DNA of 64,000 bases from Buxus sempervirens (GCA_947561395.2 OX387185.1:18192366-18256365), one strand, 5' to 3'. Shown: positions 13,501 through 26,088, counted from the stretch's first letter. The notes: generated by a model not told the origin, from the letters alone. Numbers and translations are program-made.

Positions 13501-13762
13501 ATATTCGTATCTTAGTCGATTTTGTTTTGTTTTGTTTTTAGATCTTGGAAAGGCCGATATCGGAGGGTAAAAGCTATGATCAGGTGAGTTCAGATTAGAA
13601 CTTGATATTTTAGTTTGAACTGGGTTTTTAGTTGCCTCTGTATATGTATTTAGTTGTTTAATCATGTTTCCTTTACTCTGATTTTGTGATTCTGGGTGAT
13701 AAAGTAACCCATCGGTGATGACTTACGGTTTAGTTCACGTAACCCAGATCCGGGGCGTTACA
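10585..13762 (+). mobile_element. Solo LTR of a Tekay-like element, 3178 bp, TSD CAATT
   Basis: Starts TGTAAAACC at 10585, ends GGGGCGTTACA at 13762, and is flanked on both sides by CAATT (10580-10584 and 13763-13767). No PBS follows the end and no polypurine tract precedes the start, so this is a solo LTR made by LTR-LTR recombination. The 3' part resembles 7682-8411, including the CATGCATG block at 13480. A purine-rich stretch lies at 11160-11250. Repeats of the type TCGTGTACTCGG occur at 13085-13230. No gene is supported inside. Confidence 0.85.
12082..12296 (+). repeat. Tandem duplication of 108 bp inside the solo LTR
   Basis: Two adjacent copies start AATCACTTGAAATCTGG at 12082 and 12190 and differ at only a few bases, each ending in a T-run. 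The open frame across them (12079-12273) is a product of the repeat. Confidence 0.85.
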
Positions 13763-13767
13763 CAATT

Positions 13768-14404
13768 ATAATTAGCTGAATTGATAGTAGTGGAAGTAAA
13801 GGCATATATGGTTCCCAGTCAGGTGCTGTAAATGTAGGTGATGAGTTGAAGTAAATTTAGTTGGTTTTAGTTGAAAGATTATAGTTGATCGAGAAAGGTG
13901 GAGGAATAACAAGAGGCTGGAGATAGGTTTATACAATAGGGGTTTTGCCATAAAAAGAATAGGTGTTGTTAATGGAGCATGTATAAGTACTTTTATAACA
14001 ATGGAATAACAAGAATGATGGTTATAATTTTTTTTTAAAATGAATTCATATATGAAATTATGTTGGCATATTAAAGAGTATGCAGAAATTAAGCTAATTA
14101 ATAGGTGGATAGTTTAGGCTTCTCATTTAGGTGTATTAGTAATCTTAGAAGAGAAGAATTGTGAGTCATTTTGGATAAGGATGATTCTATTGGGAAAATA
14201 TATTGTTGAAATTGGAAATGGGCAACACCAAGCTAATTGTATTACCAAAGTGAAGTCGGAATTTTCAAAGGGATCTAATTGAATGCTAATTTAATTAAGT
14301 GTTAATTTGAAGGAAAGGACGAGATGAAGGAGAAGTGCTTCGATTTTGAGTTACTCCATTATATCTTAAATTTCGAGGACGAAATTTTTTGAAGGAGGGG
14401 AGAA
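13768..14404 (+). other. Element B interior, right part, with polypurine tract at 14391-14404
   Basis: Non-coding 3' end of element B. The last 40 bp contain AAATTTCGAGGACGAAATTT and then GAAGGAGGGGAGAA immediately before the LTR start. This is the same tail as the coding Tekay element at 540-570, where it is the end of the integrase frame. Element B thus kept the cis signals (LTR, PBS, PPT) and lost or never had the genes. Confidence 0.75.
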
Positions 14405-15720
14405 TGTAAAATCCCGAATTTTTAATAACATTAAAAATATTAGACTTTGTTTTTAATTAGTTTAATTAATGGAAAATTTTAAAAAATTGAGAAAAAGGAA
14501 ATTAATTAGAGTTAAATTTAAAAATCTAAATGGGTTGAATTATTTAAAATGGGAAAATTTTATTTATTTGGGGAAGATGCTGGCGTAGGTTGTTGGTGGA
14601 GTGGCAAGTACCTGATCGCACACTTAAATGAGTTGAATAGGTAGGAATCCTTTAGTGGGCGAACATGCAGCGAACCATGAATTGGGTAGGGCGAGTATAA
14701 ATACTTAGCGTAGGTTTGGCACACTTTGAATCCGAGGGAAATTGTGGCTGGAGTTCTAGGGCTTTGGGGAGAAGAGCAGACGTGTGTTTTCCTGCCGATC
14801 AGCGGGGGTTCAGAAAACCATTTTCGATCAGAGGAGAATCTGGGCGGAATATCGATATCGGGGCTTACGGTTCTCAGAGTTTTCAGTGCAGGGATTTGAG
14901 CGTATAACAGGTGAGTAGCATCGTTTTAATCTGTGTTTTGGATTTTGATCTTGAAGATTAGCCGAACTGCGTGTTTATGGAATATCTTAGTTTCGGACTT
15001 GGGTTTTCGATGAGATTGTGAGGCGTGATTTTGAAGTACGTTAGATTAAATTCGTTTTGCATTGGATCATCTTTTGGGGATTGTAGAACCACCAGAAAAT
15101 AGTTACAGAGTTCTAAAACTTGGTCAGACATGGAGTTTTGGAGTTAACAGAGAGTCGCGAATCGTAGGGTGTGTTCGCTGAGCTGCCGCCTACCTATTTA
15201 CCTCAGCAGCAGCTTGGCGCATCTAAAGATTTGGGTCCGCCGAGTTGGCGCCGACCTGGCGCTGAGTGCCTGAAGTCACCGCACCCACTAAAATGTTAAA
15301 TTGAGTGCGGCTGACCAATCCAACCCCAATTTTGATACTTTGAGGCTTCAACCTCTTCACCAAAGACTAGATTAGGATATTAGAATTATTTTATCTGCTC
15401 AAAACACCCGGAGATCATTAAGTCAAATTTATTGGTAGTCTTATGAGTTCCCGAAGTGATAATTGAAGGACTGTTGGGAGTTTATTTTGCTGTTCCTGTC
15501 ACTATGGGTTAATGATTTAGTTTTCTTTATGTCTTATATTGTTTTCCGATTGTGAATTTGTTTAATCTGGGTTTTCTTGATTTCAAGGTGCTGAACTGTA
15601 TTTGTAAAATTTATCTTGGTGTGGGTAAATGGATTTTACTATCAATTGGACATGTTCTTTGGGTTGGAATATTTATTGAGATATCACGAGTTGCTGTTCT
15701 GGTTTGGAATGACATGTGCC
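14405..15720 (+). repeat. 3' LTR of element B, truncated on the right
   Basis: Begins TGTAAAATCCCGAATTTTT right after the polypurine tract. A TATA-like GTATAAATAC at about 14694 would set the start of R. The LTR is lost near 15720, where hAT-like sequence rich in TTTCG motifs begins. The exact junction is uncertain because no terminal repeat or target duplication could be recognised. No gene is supported here. Confidence 0.7.
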
Positions 15721-16639
15721 GCCGAAATTTCGTGTTTCGCTAGGTCAGCGGCACGAAATCCGCAACCGAGACGGCCCTCCATGCATTTCGTTGGGGTGCT
15801 GACGAAACACAACGAAATTTCACTGCGTTTCGTAAAACCCCAGTGAAACGCAGGGATGATTTAAAACAAATTGTCACCCCAGCGGAACGCTGGGGTTACT
15901 TAAACAGCACACGGGTTTTCGAAATCTCGACATAAGGCAGCAGACGAAGGGGGGTTTTCGAAAAACCCCCAAAAATGATTTTTTTTTTTTTTTTGCGATT
16001 TCTTGCGGTTTGTGCTTCCAAATCAAACATAGAGAAGGGTTGAAGCTTTTAATTGTGAAATCCACTCAGTTTTGGAGTGATTTGAAGCTTCAAGAGTTTG
16101 AAATTGAGGTAATCATGTTTTTTTCCCTTATTTATGCTTCTAATTAACTTAGATTCGCATGATTTTTTTATATGTTGTGTAACAACACCCGATCTATCGA
16201 TGAGTGTTGTTACTTTTTTTTTTCTCCAAAAATTAAAATTTTTTGAATTATTTTGGGGCAAAAAATCATTTAAAATTAGGAAAAATAAATAAAATATACA
16301 TTAAATGCTAAAAAATTATGTAATAAACTAATAATTATTATAATAAATTAATACTAGAATAACAATAATTATTATAAGTTTATAATAATAATAATACTAG
16401 AATAACAATATAATTATTATAAATTTATAATACATTAAATTAAATCCTAAAATTATGCTAAAAATTTACATTAAATACTAATAATTATTATAATACTAGT
16501 ATACTACTATACTAGTAAGTACTAAGTAGTAACTAGTAACTAGAATAACATATTAAGTTATTAACAAGATAATGAAAATAATACTACAATAACAATACTA
16601 ATTAAATAATTATTTAATACAAAAATCATTAAAAAATTA

Positions 16640-17275
16640 TTAAAATATTAAAAAGATTAGTAAAAATATGGATTAAATTTATATGAAGCGTGGACACCCA
16701 ATATATAGATGGGCATGCAAACTTTTATTTTTTTTGTAAAAAATGAATAATTAATTGTTTATTTAATCCGAAAATCATCAAAAAATTAAAAAAATTTAGT
16801 AAATTAGTAAAAATATGGATTAAATTTATATGAACCGTGGATACCCAATATATAGATGGGCATGCAAACTTTTATTTTTTGTAAAAAATGAATAATTAAT
16901 TGTTTATTTAATCCGAAAATCATTAAAAATTTAAAAAAATTTATTAAATTAGTAAAAATATGGATTAAATTTATATGAATCGTGGACACCCAATTTCTAG
17001 ATGGACGTGCAAACTTTAAATTTTTTTTTTGTTAAAAATGAATAATTAATTGTTTATTTAATCCGAAAATCATTAAAAAATTAAAAAAATTTATTAAAAT
17101 TTGTAAAAAAATTAGTAAAAATATGGATTAAATTTATATGACTCGTGGACACCCAATTTCTAGATGGACGTACAAACTTTAATTTTTTTTGTAAAAAATG
17201 AATAATTATTTGTTTATTTAATACAAAAATCATACAAAAATGGGAAAAATTTATTAAAATTTTTTGGCAAATATT
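16640..17275 (+). repeat. Tandem array of about 146-bp AT-rich units in the hAT 5' region
   Basis: Four copies are anchored by ATGGATTAAATTTATATGA (about 16668, 16814, 16960 and 17123) followed by CGTGGACACCCAAT, with spacings of about 146, 146 and 163 bp; a partial fifth copy follows. Copies include TTAATTGTTTATTTAAT. The small antisense frames at 16804-17299 are produced by this array. Confidence 0.85.
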
Positions 17276-17364
17276 ATTTAGTTGTTTAATTGTTTGCAAA
17301 TTGGAATTGACATTTCGACAGGTAACAATTAACTTATTGTTTTCAGATGATCAGCTAGCGGGTG

Positions 17365-20300
17365 ATGGCATCGGGATCTTGTGGTGGTGATGGTGCCGAG
17401 GCGGGCGGACGTAGAAGGTGATGAAGACATTACGAGATGCACGGACCTTGACTACATTTATTTATAATCATAATTATGTGCTAGCGAAGATGAGAGCAGT
17501 ATGTCATGGAGACATAATCAGGCCAGGGATTACTAGATTTGGTACAAATTATATTGCCTTGGATAGCATCTTTCGACACAAGCAAGGATTGAGGTCCTTA
17601 TTTACTAGTGAGGATTGGGGTACTTGCTCTCAAAGCCGCACTGAGGTGGGGAGACGAGTAGAGGATATCATTCTTCGTGGCACCTTTTGGGATGGTGTGA
17701 AGGAGGTTGTGGATATATTGGAGCCCATTTACCAGGTTCTACAGCTCGTTGACACAGATACATACCCGACCCTCGGTTCCGTCTATGAGAGCATGAGGGT
17801 GATGAAAGCACAAGTTCAAGCTGCCACAGAGACGTCCTACCAGTGGGTCCACAAGATCATTGATGATCGTTGGATTAAATTGATGGATCATCCCATACTC
17901 TTGGCAGGTAATTAATTTATAATATTAATTAAGGTTTGTTGATGTTTTTATTTTTATTTTTATACTTATACTTCTTTGGTAATGCTAAATTGTTTATTAA
18001 TTGTCATTTCTTTTCAAACACAATAACATCACATTACTTTAACCCAAAATATCACTACAAGGACAACCTTGGGATATGCTCAGATATGTGGACAGCTGTG
18101 CACATGGTTTAGTCCCACCTCGATCCCAATTCTGCCGGGCAGGCAGATTTCGGCAATGAGGTAAATTATGTATAAATAATAAATAAGTACTCTATCAATT
18201 GTAATTTTGAATATTTTCCTCAATTTTTACTAAATTATAGACATGCTCTTGCAGTTGATCATGTTTAGAGATGCAATGGGATCATTTGGAATGACAACCG
18301 CTATTGCCTCGCGGGGTAGGATGATGCCATGTAAGTAATGTATTACATTTTGGTGAATTTTTTAAAATCACTTAGAATTTCTACATTTATTTTTCTCCTT
18401 ATTTGAAAATAATTACACTTTTCAGGCGAGTGGTGGGCCATGTACGGAGTTTCTGCTCCTACTTTGTCGAAGCTTGCGTGTCGGGTTCTCTCTTAGACTG
18501 CATCCTCATCTGCTTGCGAGCGTAACTGGAGCACCTTTGCGTTGATCCACACAAAGCAAAGGAACCGACTGGCCTATCAGAAGCTACAAAAGCTCGTGTT
18601 TTGTCACTACAACATGAGATTACGAGCAAAGCCGCTGGAGATCGAGACACAGAGTAGTACTAGTACATATGTTGACGACCCTCTGGACATCCTATGCAGC
18701 ACCCGGATTGATGAGGACAACCCATTCTCGGAATGGGTGAGGACTGCGGAATTAGACGAACTTGATGGTGCGCCAAGTTCAGTCATTGGTCGTGCCGCAC
18801 AAGAGATGGGGATTGATGTTGACGCTATCATGGAGGAGGAGAGGGGATTTTCTTCTATTGACTCTTTCGATAGAGATACCAGCATAGTGCCCCCTTCAGT
18901 TTCTACAGCAGCAGCGACACCCTCAGTCCCAATTCAGTCAGTTGAGCGTAGAGAGTCGGACTCCGAGGATGAAGATGATGGAGATAGTGGGGATGGTGGA
19001 GGGTCTGATGATGATGATGACGACGATGATGATGGAGATGATCATTAGGGAGGTGGAGGACACTTGTAACGACCCGGAACCAAGTCTGCCCCTCCAAGGC
19101 CAGACCCATCCCAGACCGTGGCAAATGGGCCAATTACTTGATAAAATGCGGAGAATTTTAAAACTTTTTCCTAACGAGTGCAAGTGTTAAGACAATTTAT
19201 GCTGTGCATATCAAAAGTGTGTTCTATATATATATGAGATGTAATAAGACACAAGAGCTTAGTTACCAAATGACGGGTGACTATATCACTCCTCTCAAAT
19301 ATGTAGGATAGGAATAAAACCCAAGACCTACAGAATTCCTCTCAATACCTAAAGGCTTTATCTTTGCCTCTATCCCCAGTCTGGTGCTTCACACCGGATG
19401 TCGATGGATCTGAAAAATAAGATGAGAAGCAACTGTGAGACGAATGTCTCAGTAAGAAACACATGCATGATTCGATAAAACGCAGTGTATGCAAATATCT
19501 CACGATAAAACCATGGCATGCGGGTAGTTCTTAATAATACAAAATCCACGACATCTTAGTGTCATACAATTTGTGCCTTGATGTACAGATAATCCATTTA
19601 ATAACAATCATGTAATCAATATTATCACTTATTATCTAGGATGTTTACATATATACCCATGGCCACATCTAACTCTATAGGTTTCCCATATAGGTTAGGC
19701 ATCCAATCCGATTCCCCTTGGTATTGGGCATCCTAACGCCGATTCCCCTTAGCGTAGGGCATCCAGATGAAGCTTGGGCATCAGCCACCGATTCCCCTTG
19801 GTGCTGGAATTCAATACAATCATCGGCCTCAATTCAGAATCAATAAAATCAACATATAGTGGGACAATAGTATCAAGAACAACAGGCCATGGCATACATA
19901 TATATATAAACATTCCCATTTAAGTTTATGGATCCATACCTTAAGGGTTCATTATGCTGATGTGTTCATTATCCAATTCACAACAAGTGTAACAATAAAG
20001 AACACAAATATAACATTCAAGTATCCAAGCTTGATTGGAGGATGCTAGTTCTCTATCTCCAAGTTGGGAGGAATAAGGGTCCACTGCCCCAACTGAGATG
20101 AACTGCTCACAACACAACAAGACTTACTGGTCAGTTACTCGTATCAACACCTCTCAATGTCATTGGGGCCACTGCCCTCCTTTCAATTTCAATAACCATG
20201 GGCCACTGCCCTTTTTGGTTTCATGGTGGTACAAGCCACGGGCCAAAGCCCTTACTGTGGTGTAAATGTAATACGGGCCACTGCCCTTCACTCTATGTGT

Positions 20301-21320
20301 AGGATACCAGGCCGAAGCCCATTTGGTCATGAGTGGTGTACTCACAGTGATAGTCATATGTAAAGGTTTGGGTTTTCTAGCAATTCTACGTTTCATGACC
20401 CACTTGGCAATCTATGCCTCACTCCTAGCATGTGTAGAAATCTGCTACCCACAAAACCCCTCAACGAAATCCCTCCCATTTGCCCTAGGACTCATTTTCA
20501 CAACTCAACCCTAACATTCATCTAAACATTCAATCTTGGCCAAAATTTGAAAACAAGGGAGGGGTGGTGTTGCTTACCTCTTGCAAACACTTAAGCAAGC
20601 CTTCTTGCTTCCAAATCAACCCACGAACAGCACCCTTGGTTGCTCTTTAGTTGATGCTCCTCCAACTTCTCCTACACATCAAGGTCACTGGTTAGAGTGT
20701 ACTAGAGATATTGGAGCGGGATCTCACAACACTCACATGCGCCAGGGGTTAGTCCTTTCACTGGGGAGGCGGTGTACACACACGCCACCCAGGACACCCA
20801 CCATGGAGGTCAATACGGTCAGTCAGAGTCAGAAGCACGTACTTTTCAGAGACGGGGTAAGGGGAAGGAGAGGATTGGTGCCTAGGAGGAGGATGAGATG
20901 TCTCGATCTTTTATGAGTATGGACATGGAGGGATCTAGCAGCACATCTTCACATAGTTATGGGGATCAGAGCGGGCAGTATGGAGGATATGCATATGCAT
21001 ATCCAGGGCAGTTCCAGACATCTGATAGCTACGGGTTATTTCCCTCCTATCTAGTTGCACCAGCTCCATATCCAGATGCATACGGATATGGGTATGTCCC
21101 AGTGCCAGTCCTAGCCATCCCATATTCGTATGGTTATTATCCTCCACCAGTCATACTAGAGGAGGAGGAGGAGGAGGAGGATGAGGACGAGGGTGTTCTT
21201 ATTATGAGGGAGTATTATGATGATTGTCCTCCTGTGGCCTTTGTTGTGGATTTAGGTCAGGATGAGTATGAGGAGGTTGTGTGTCGTTACAGAGGTCAGT
21301 ACACAGGGCGCATGTCATAG
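17365..21320 (+). pseudogene. hAT transposase pseudogene, spliced, internally deleted and interrupted by a solo LTR
   Basis: An 18-codon start (ATG at 17365) runs directly into the middle of a plant hAT transposase. Segments read: 17419-17907 (TTFIYNH, DIIRPG, DDRW region), donor GT at 17908; about 18029-18160 (FNPKYHY), donor at 18161; 18255-18330 (RDAMGSFG), donor at 18331, acceptor CAG before 18255; then 18426 onward with the hAT dimerisation block (CERNWSTFALIHTKQRNRL). An acidic Asp-rich tail follows to 19048, and the same frame resumes after the solo LTR, at 20734, as a Gly/Tyr-rich tail ending at 21320. The BED zinc finger and N-terminal half are missing. TAG stops lie at 18110, 18494, 19046 and 20883. 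The acceptor before the second segment is not visible. Confidence 0.85.
19065..20728 (-). mobile_element. Solo LTR (gypsy type), 1664 bp, TSD ACACT, inside the hAT transposase frame
   Basis: On the minus strand it starts TGTGAGATCCCGC at 20728 and ends GGGTCGTTACA at 19065. ACACT flanks both sides (19060-19064 and 20729-20733). Removing LTR plus one duplication puts the hAT frame back in register (Gly-Gly-Gly-Gly-His-Ser), independent support for the boundaries. It carries the CATGCATG motif near 19463, repeats with CCGATTCCCCTTGG (19700-19800) and repeats with GGGCCACTGCCC (20165-20290). The frames at 20160-20396 and 20323-20514 are LTR sequence. Confidence 0.9.
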
Positions 21321-21935
21321 AAGCGATATGTTCATATGCTTGAGAGACGACGATAGCAACAACATCAGCATTTCCAGCCTTCTAGACACTCTACTTCTTA
21401 TTGATCTTTGTACTTTGTACTTTATAGTCTTGTGACTCTTGTCTCTTATCTCTTGACTCTCTTGTACTTTGTATTTGGCATTTTTTGCAATTTGTCTTTT
21501 TATGATTATGAATCTATGAGCATATGACTTTGTTTTATACATTACAATTTGTGGTGTGATCTAATGTGCTTGTATTTGTAACCTTGTAATTGCTTATGTT
21601 CATGTATTTGTATTTGTTCATAAAATAGATAAAATATTTGCTTATTTCGCATATAAATTGTATAAAATCATGTTTATTATGTTTTTAAGCTTAATTATGG
21701 GTTTTTTTTTTCTAAACAGGGAATTTCGTCAGCACGCCGCTGATTTCGCTAAAACCTATTTTCTGTCAATTTAATAATATTGTTTTTACTGAAAACAAGC
21801 ATTTCGTCGGCGTGCCGCCGATTTCGCCAAAATGTCTGTTTTGGGCCATTTCGCCGGCATCTCGCCCAAATTTTGTTTCGCCCGCCTGGCGGCGCGCCAG
21901 GCGACATCGAAAAGTTGATCCTTGATTGGGTTATA

Positions 21936-24900
21936 TCATGGAATAGTGCTGTCATGGCCCGCTGGTAGGTTGCCCCGACATTCTTAAGCCCAAATGGCAT
22001 AACAGTGTAATGGAAGGTACCCTAAGGTGTAATGAAAGCTGTTTTTTCTTGATCTTCCTTTGCCATCTTGATTTGATTATACCCTAAGAAACCGTCCATG
22101 AATGAGAATAGGCTATGTGTAGCAGTATTATCGACCAGAATGTCGATATGTGGAAGTGGAAAATCGTCCTTTCGACTTGCCTTGTTCAGATCTCTGTAGT
22201 CCATGCACATCTTGATTTTTCCGTCCTTCTTTGGTACTGGCACTATATTTGCGAGCCACTCAGGGTACGTGGAGACTGCCAAAAATCCTGTTGGGAATTG
22301 CTTGATCACTTCATCTTTGAATTTCAGTGTCCATTCTGGTTTCAATCTTCTCAACTTTTGCTTGATCGGCTTAACCCCTGGCATAATTGGTAGCCTGTGC
22401 ACAACCACGTCAGTATCCAGCCTTGGCATATCCCGATACGCCCATACAAATACATCTTTATAATCAGCCAAGAACCGTGTCATTTCATCACACTGCACAT
22501 CAGACAGACATGCCCCAACCTTCACTGTTTTTGGGTCATCTTTGGTCCCTAGATTTATTGAAATGGTTTCCTCAATATTTGGTTGAACACCTTTTTCATG
22601 ACGCTCCAATTGATATGCAATTTCTTTAGGAGGGTTGTCTTCTTCAACTTCGGTCTTTTCTTCGATCCCCATTAGGTTAAAGTCGAGCTCAAGGTCGAAG
22701 TCATATTCAACTTGATCTAATTCCGTTTGCTTATATGGTTCATAAATGGTTTGGACCTTTTTGAAAAATTTAAATTTTCTAGAAAAAATGGAAAAATCTT
22801 TTTGGGTTTTTTGTGAGCCTTCTAAAAAAGCTTTTCCTGAAGATGAAGGCTCATTAAAACCTTCAGGAAAAGGGCCTTCCACCAATGGAGTTTTTTTTTG
22901 GAAGCCGCGTCTGTTTGCCAATCAAACGCCGTTTCAAAGGTAAGGGGAGTTTCCTCCCAATTGTTCATAATAAATTCTTTTGGAGGAGGGGAAATAGTGC
23001 AAGCCTGCTCCTCAAGTTCTGAATCCGATACCATCATCACCGGATAAATTATACTGCCCTTTTCTGTTGTGGGACCCAATCCAGATAAGACCTCATCTGG
23101 AATCCTCACTGCGGCCCAATCAATGTAAGGCACTTTATTTCCTTCTTCAGTTTTTTTGCCTTCAGTCATGGCAAAGAAAGCCCCAATGTCTTTAGTGAAA
23201 TCTTGCTGCTTTTCGAGCTGTGGCCCAGGCTCGCCCATTGTCTCCAGTGTAGAAGGTGGGTTATAGGGTTGCAAGGTGGGGATAAATGGCTTTAAGAAAG
23301 GGTTGGTGTTACGGTATAGAGGTTTTGATTGATCTGTGGGAGGAGATATCTGAATCTTGTGGGAAGACTTTGGGAAAGTTTCCCTTAAATGGGGGAATCT
23401 TTCTTTGCTTTCTTGCTCTGTATTCTGATTTTGCCTTCTCCAACCTCTTGGTTTAAACCCCAATCTTGCTTTAGGGGTAAGCTTCTTGGCCTTTATTGGC
23501 TCCAACCTCCCTTGTACGTTGACACCCAAACCTTTCCCTGGATGGAAATTGTATTTTCTTAGCACTTTTTCCACCATCTTTTCAGCACAGGTCATTTTTC
23601 CTTCCTTATCTTGATACACATCAGGTATGAAATTGACAGTCTCAAATTGGAAAGAATGAAATACAATTTTGTCGACAATCATCTCAACATTAATGAAGGG
23701 TACATTAGGTGGCGCTATTGGAGGTACTAAATTCTCATTTAGGACAGTTATCACCCTTTGTCCTCTTATAAACTTCACCCTTTGGTGAAGAGTAGATGGT
23801 ATTGCCCTAGCCGAGTGTATCCACGGTCTTCCTAGGAGCAGATTGAAAGCTGCTGGAATATCTATCACTTCAAATGTGATGTTAAAGATATTGGGTCCAA
23901 TAGTGACCGGCAGTTCAATCTCCCCTAGGCAGTGTGTCTTAGAGCTATCAAAAGCCCTTACAATTCTCTCATTTTGTTTAATCTTGGATTGATCCAGACC
24001 AAGCTTGCCAAAAGTGATTAATGGGCAGACATTTAAGGCTGACCATTGTCAATTAAAACTCATGCTATCATACTGCCCTTACAAAGCACAGTGATGTGCA
24101 AAAGGTCAACATGATAACACCCACCTGGGCTTATCTCACTTTTTGAAAAACTTATCACATTGTGAGACAAGATTTGGCCAACCATTTTGCCTAGCTAGTC
24201 CGGATCAATAGCTTTGGGCACATGCGCACTCTGAAGCACCTTCAATAATGAATACCTATGCTTTTCAGAATTCAGTAAAAGTCCCAGTATTGAAATCTGA
24301 GCAGGGACCTTATTTAACTGATCGACAATATTGAATTCACTCTTTTTTATTATTTTTATAAGATCAGCTGTCTCATTTTCAGCAACCTGAGGAGTGTCTT
24401 CCCCTGCTTTTGCTTTTCCTTTCAGTTTTGTCTTCTCTTCGGCTTCTTTTCTTTCCTTTTCAAATTCAGATTCTTTTTCTTTTCCCTCATCTCTTACACA
24501 TCTTCCAGACCTCATCATGAGGTTCACCTCCTTCTGAGTCTGTTTCTCGACCACTTGAACTGTGGTGGTGAAGCCTTCACTGTAATTCCATGGTACAGCT
24601 GATTCTTAATAACTGGACTTTGGGACATTTATCACAAGGGGAGGAAGTTTGGAAAAAGCCTGGGTAGAAGGAACATCTACAACCAAGGGTGGGAGTTGCT
24701 TTGGTTGAAGTGATTTTGAAAGTAAAGGAAATGAAGATGTAACTGAAGTATTGAGGTGGTCACAGTTGATGACCAAGGGTGGCTTTGATAGATTGGAGGG
24801 AGAAAAAGCAGATGGGTTGCAATTAATAACTAGAGGAGGCTTTGCAATACTTACCTGGGCCATGAGAGAGGAAGCCTGGTCCAATGAAGAGTTAATATGC

Positions 24901-25410
24901 TCAGCAGCACAATCATTTCTTTTGGAAAGGACATTAATTTCACCTCCTCTTTTTCCTTGGTAGAAATGAACTTTAACCAAAGTCCCTATGGGAGCAATCA
25001 ACTGGGATGGGTCAAAAGTTATTTGAACAGAAGAGATGGCTGCAATTGAGTTGGACGGGCCTGTCCCATTATGAGGATTCTGCCCAATGTCATTTCCGGA
25101 AGGGGTGGATGCAACTGTATTGAAGGACAAGGTTTTCTGATCCAACAGGTCCTGAACAGCATGCTTTAAAGGCCACCAATTGTCAGTGGGGTGTCATGTT
25201 GCACCCATGTGAAAATCACAGGTGACCGAGGGATCAAAATTCCTCCCCTTAGACGCATTTGGGTTCAGCTCCTTCAAGGTTACATAGCCCGCTTTCAGTA
25301 ATGTTGGTAATAGCTGGGAAAGTGTTACAGGAATAGGAGTGAAGACTCTATTCCTTCTTGTTGCCATCTAGGCATCTCTCTCTTCCCTAGTAAAAGCCCT
25401 CTTCTGATTC
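21936..25410 (-). pseudogene. gag-pol: Ogre/Tat gag C-terminus, protease and partial reverse transcriptase
   Basis: Minus strand. From 25410 the frame continues Gag (RNRVFTPIPVTLSQLL and the CDFHMGAT..NWWPLKHAVQDL region, a degenerate zinc-finger-like part). A Pro/Ser-rich linker with repeated PPLVIN follows (25145-24606), then a Lys/Glu-rich segment (24554-24195). The protease region shows LIDNG near 24045 and LLGRPW near 23830, followed by a G-patch-like GKGLG near 23530. RT follows from 22921 with VPVPKKDGKIKMCMDYRDL and MPFGLKNVGATYQRAM, then ends at the hAT junction before the catalytic DD box. Disabling changes include a TAG near 25374, a TGA near 25188, a TAA at 24606, a broken stretch 24190-23870 and a frameshift at an A-run near 22890. 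Confidence 0.85.
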
Positions 25411-26088
25411 GCAAGTGTGTGCGCGTCAGAAACGCCGCACCGCGGGGCGCACTGATTCGCGTGCCTCCGGATGGGTAAAACTGGAAAGCTGGAGTTGCCA
25501 CCGCCTAATGGGGTGCAGGCGGACACTTGGGTGCCTAAGTTTTGCCTAATAGGCTAGTCTGCGGCTTGAGATTCTAAGTAAGGTCTCGGTTACGGTCCGG
25601 GGAAGTCCGTAGACACCCCGGTCAGCCTCGTCGAATGACGGGTCCCATAGGTCTCCTGGTTTGAGTCAACTCGCTTTGGTTCTCACCCGATTCCTAATCC
25701 AGCATGCAATTCGGTTAGGTTTGGTGGGACCACCAAAGTGGTGTGGGTCCCTTTAATTGGTTTTATCTTGCTTAATTAGGTGGTCTGAGTCTGATTGGGT
25801 GGGCCTCGTTGGAAGGCCCACGAATTCCTTGGTAGGCATGGTCAAGCCTACATGCCTCTAGTGGGCTTAGGTTAAGTGAGTTGATTTTATTTAGTGGTTC
25901 AAATTTGAAGGTTTAGTGATTTCCATGCAAAAGGCAGGCCCACATGTGCATCCAATTGGACCGGATGGTCCGAGTCCCATGTTGGGTTTCTGGATGACCC
26001 GGAAATCCTGTTGGTTTGCTCAATTTAGTTGACAATGTTATTGCAAAAGGCACGGAAACAAGCTAGGCAAGAAATTGCACTTGTAGCA

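Larger units (their letters stand above)
15721..21925 (+). mobile_element. Decayed hAT-superfamily DNA transposon
   Basis: Contains a spliced hAT transposase pseudogene (17365-21320). The outer 200-250 bp on both sides are GC-rich with repeated TTTCG and palindromic blocks (for example CCCCAGCG/CGCTGGGG at about 15877-15895; 21722-21905 on the right), as is common for hAT subterminal regions. Perfect terminal inverted repeats and an 8-bp duplication were not found, so the given ends are approximate. The right end is joined to an Ogre RT and the left to element B LTR, so one end has probably been lost in a rearrangement. Confidence 0.65.

Noticed and set aside
18903..19183. His-rich antisense frames opposite the acidic hAT tail
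   Set aside because: Antisense of GAT repeats (ATC/CAT); shadow of the transposase.
20898..21320. Separate Gly/Tyr-rich gene
   Set aside because: It is the C-terminal tail of the hAT transposase, in frame with 19048 once the solo LTR is taken out.
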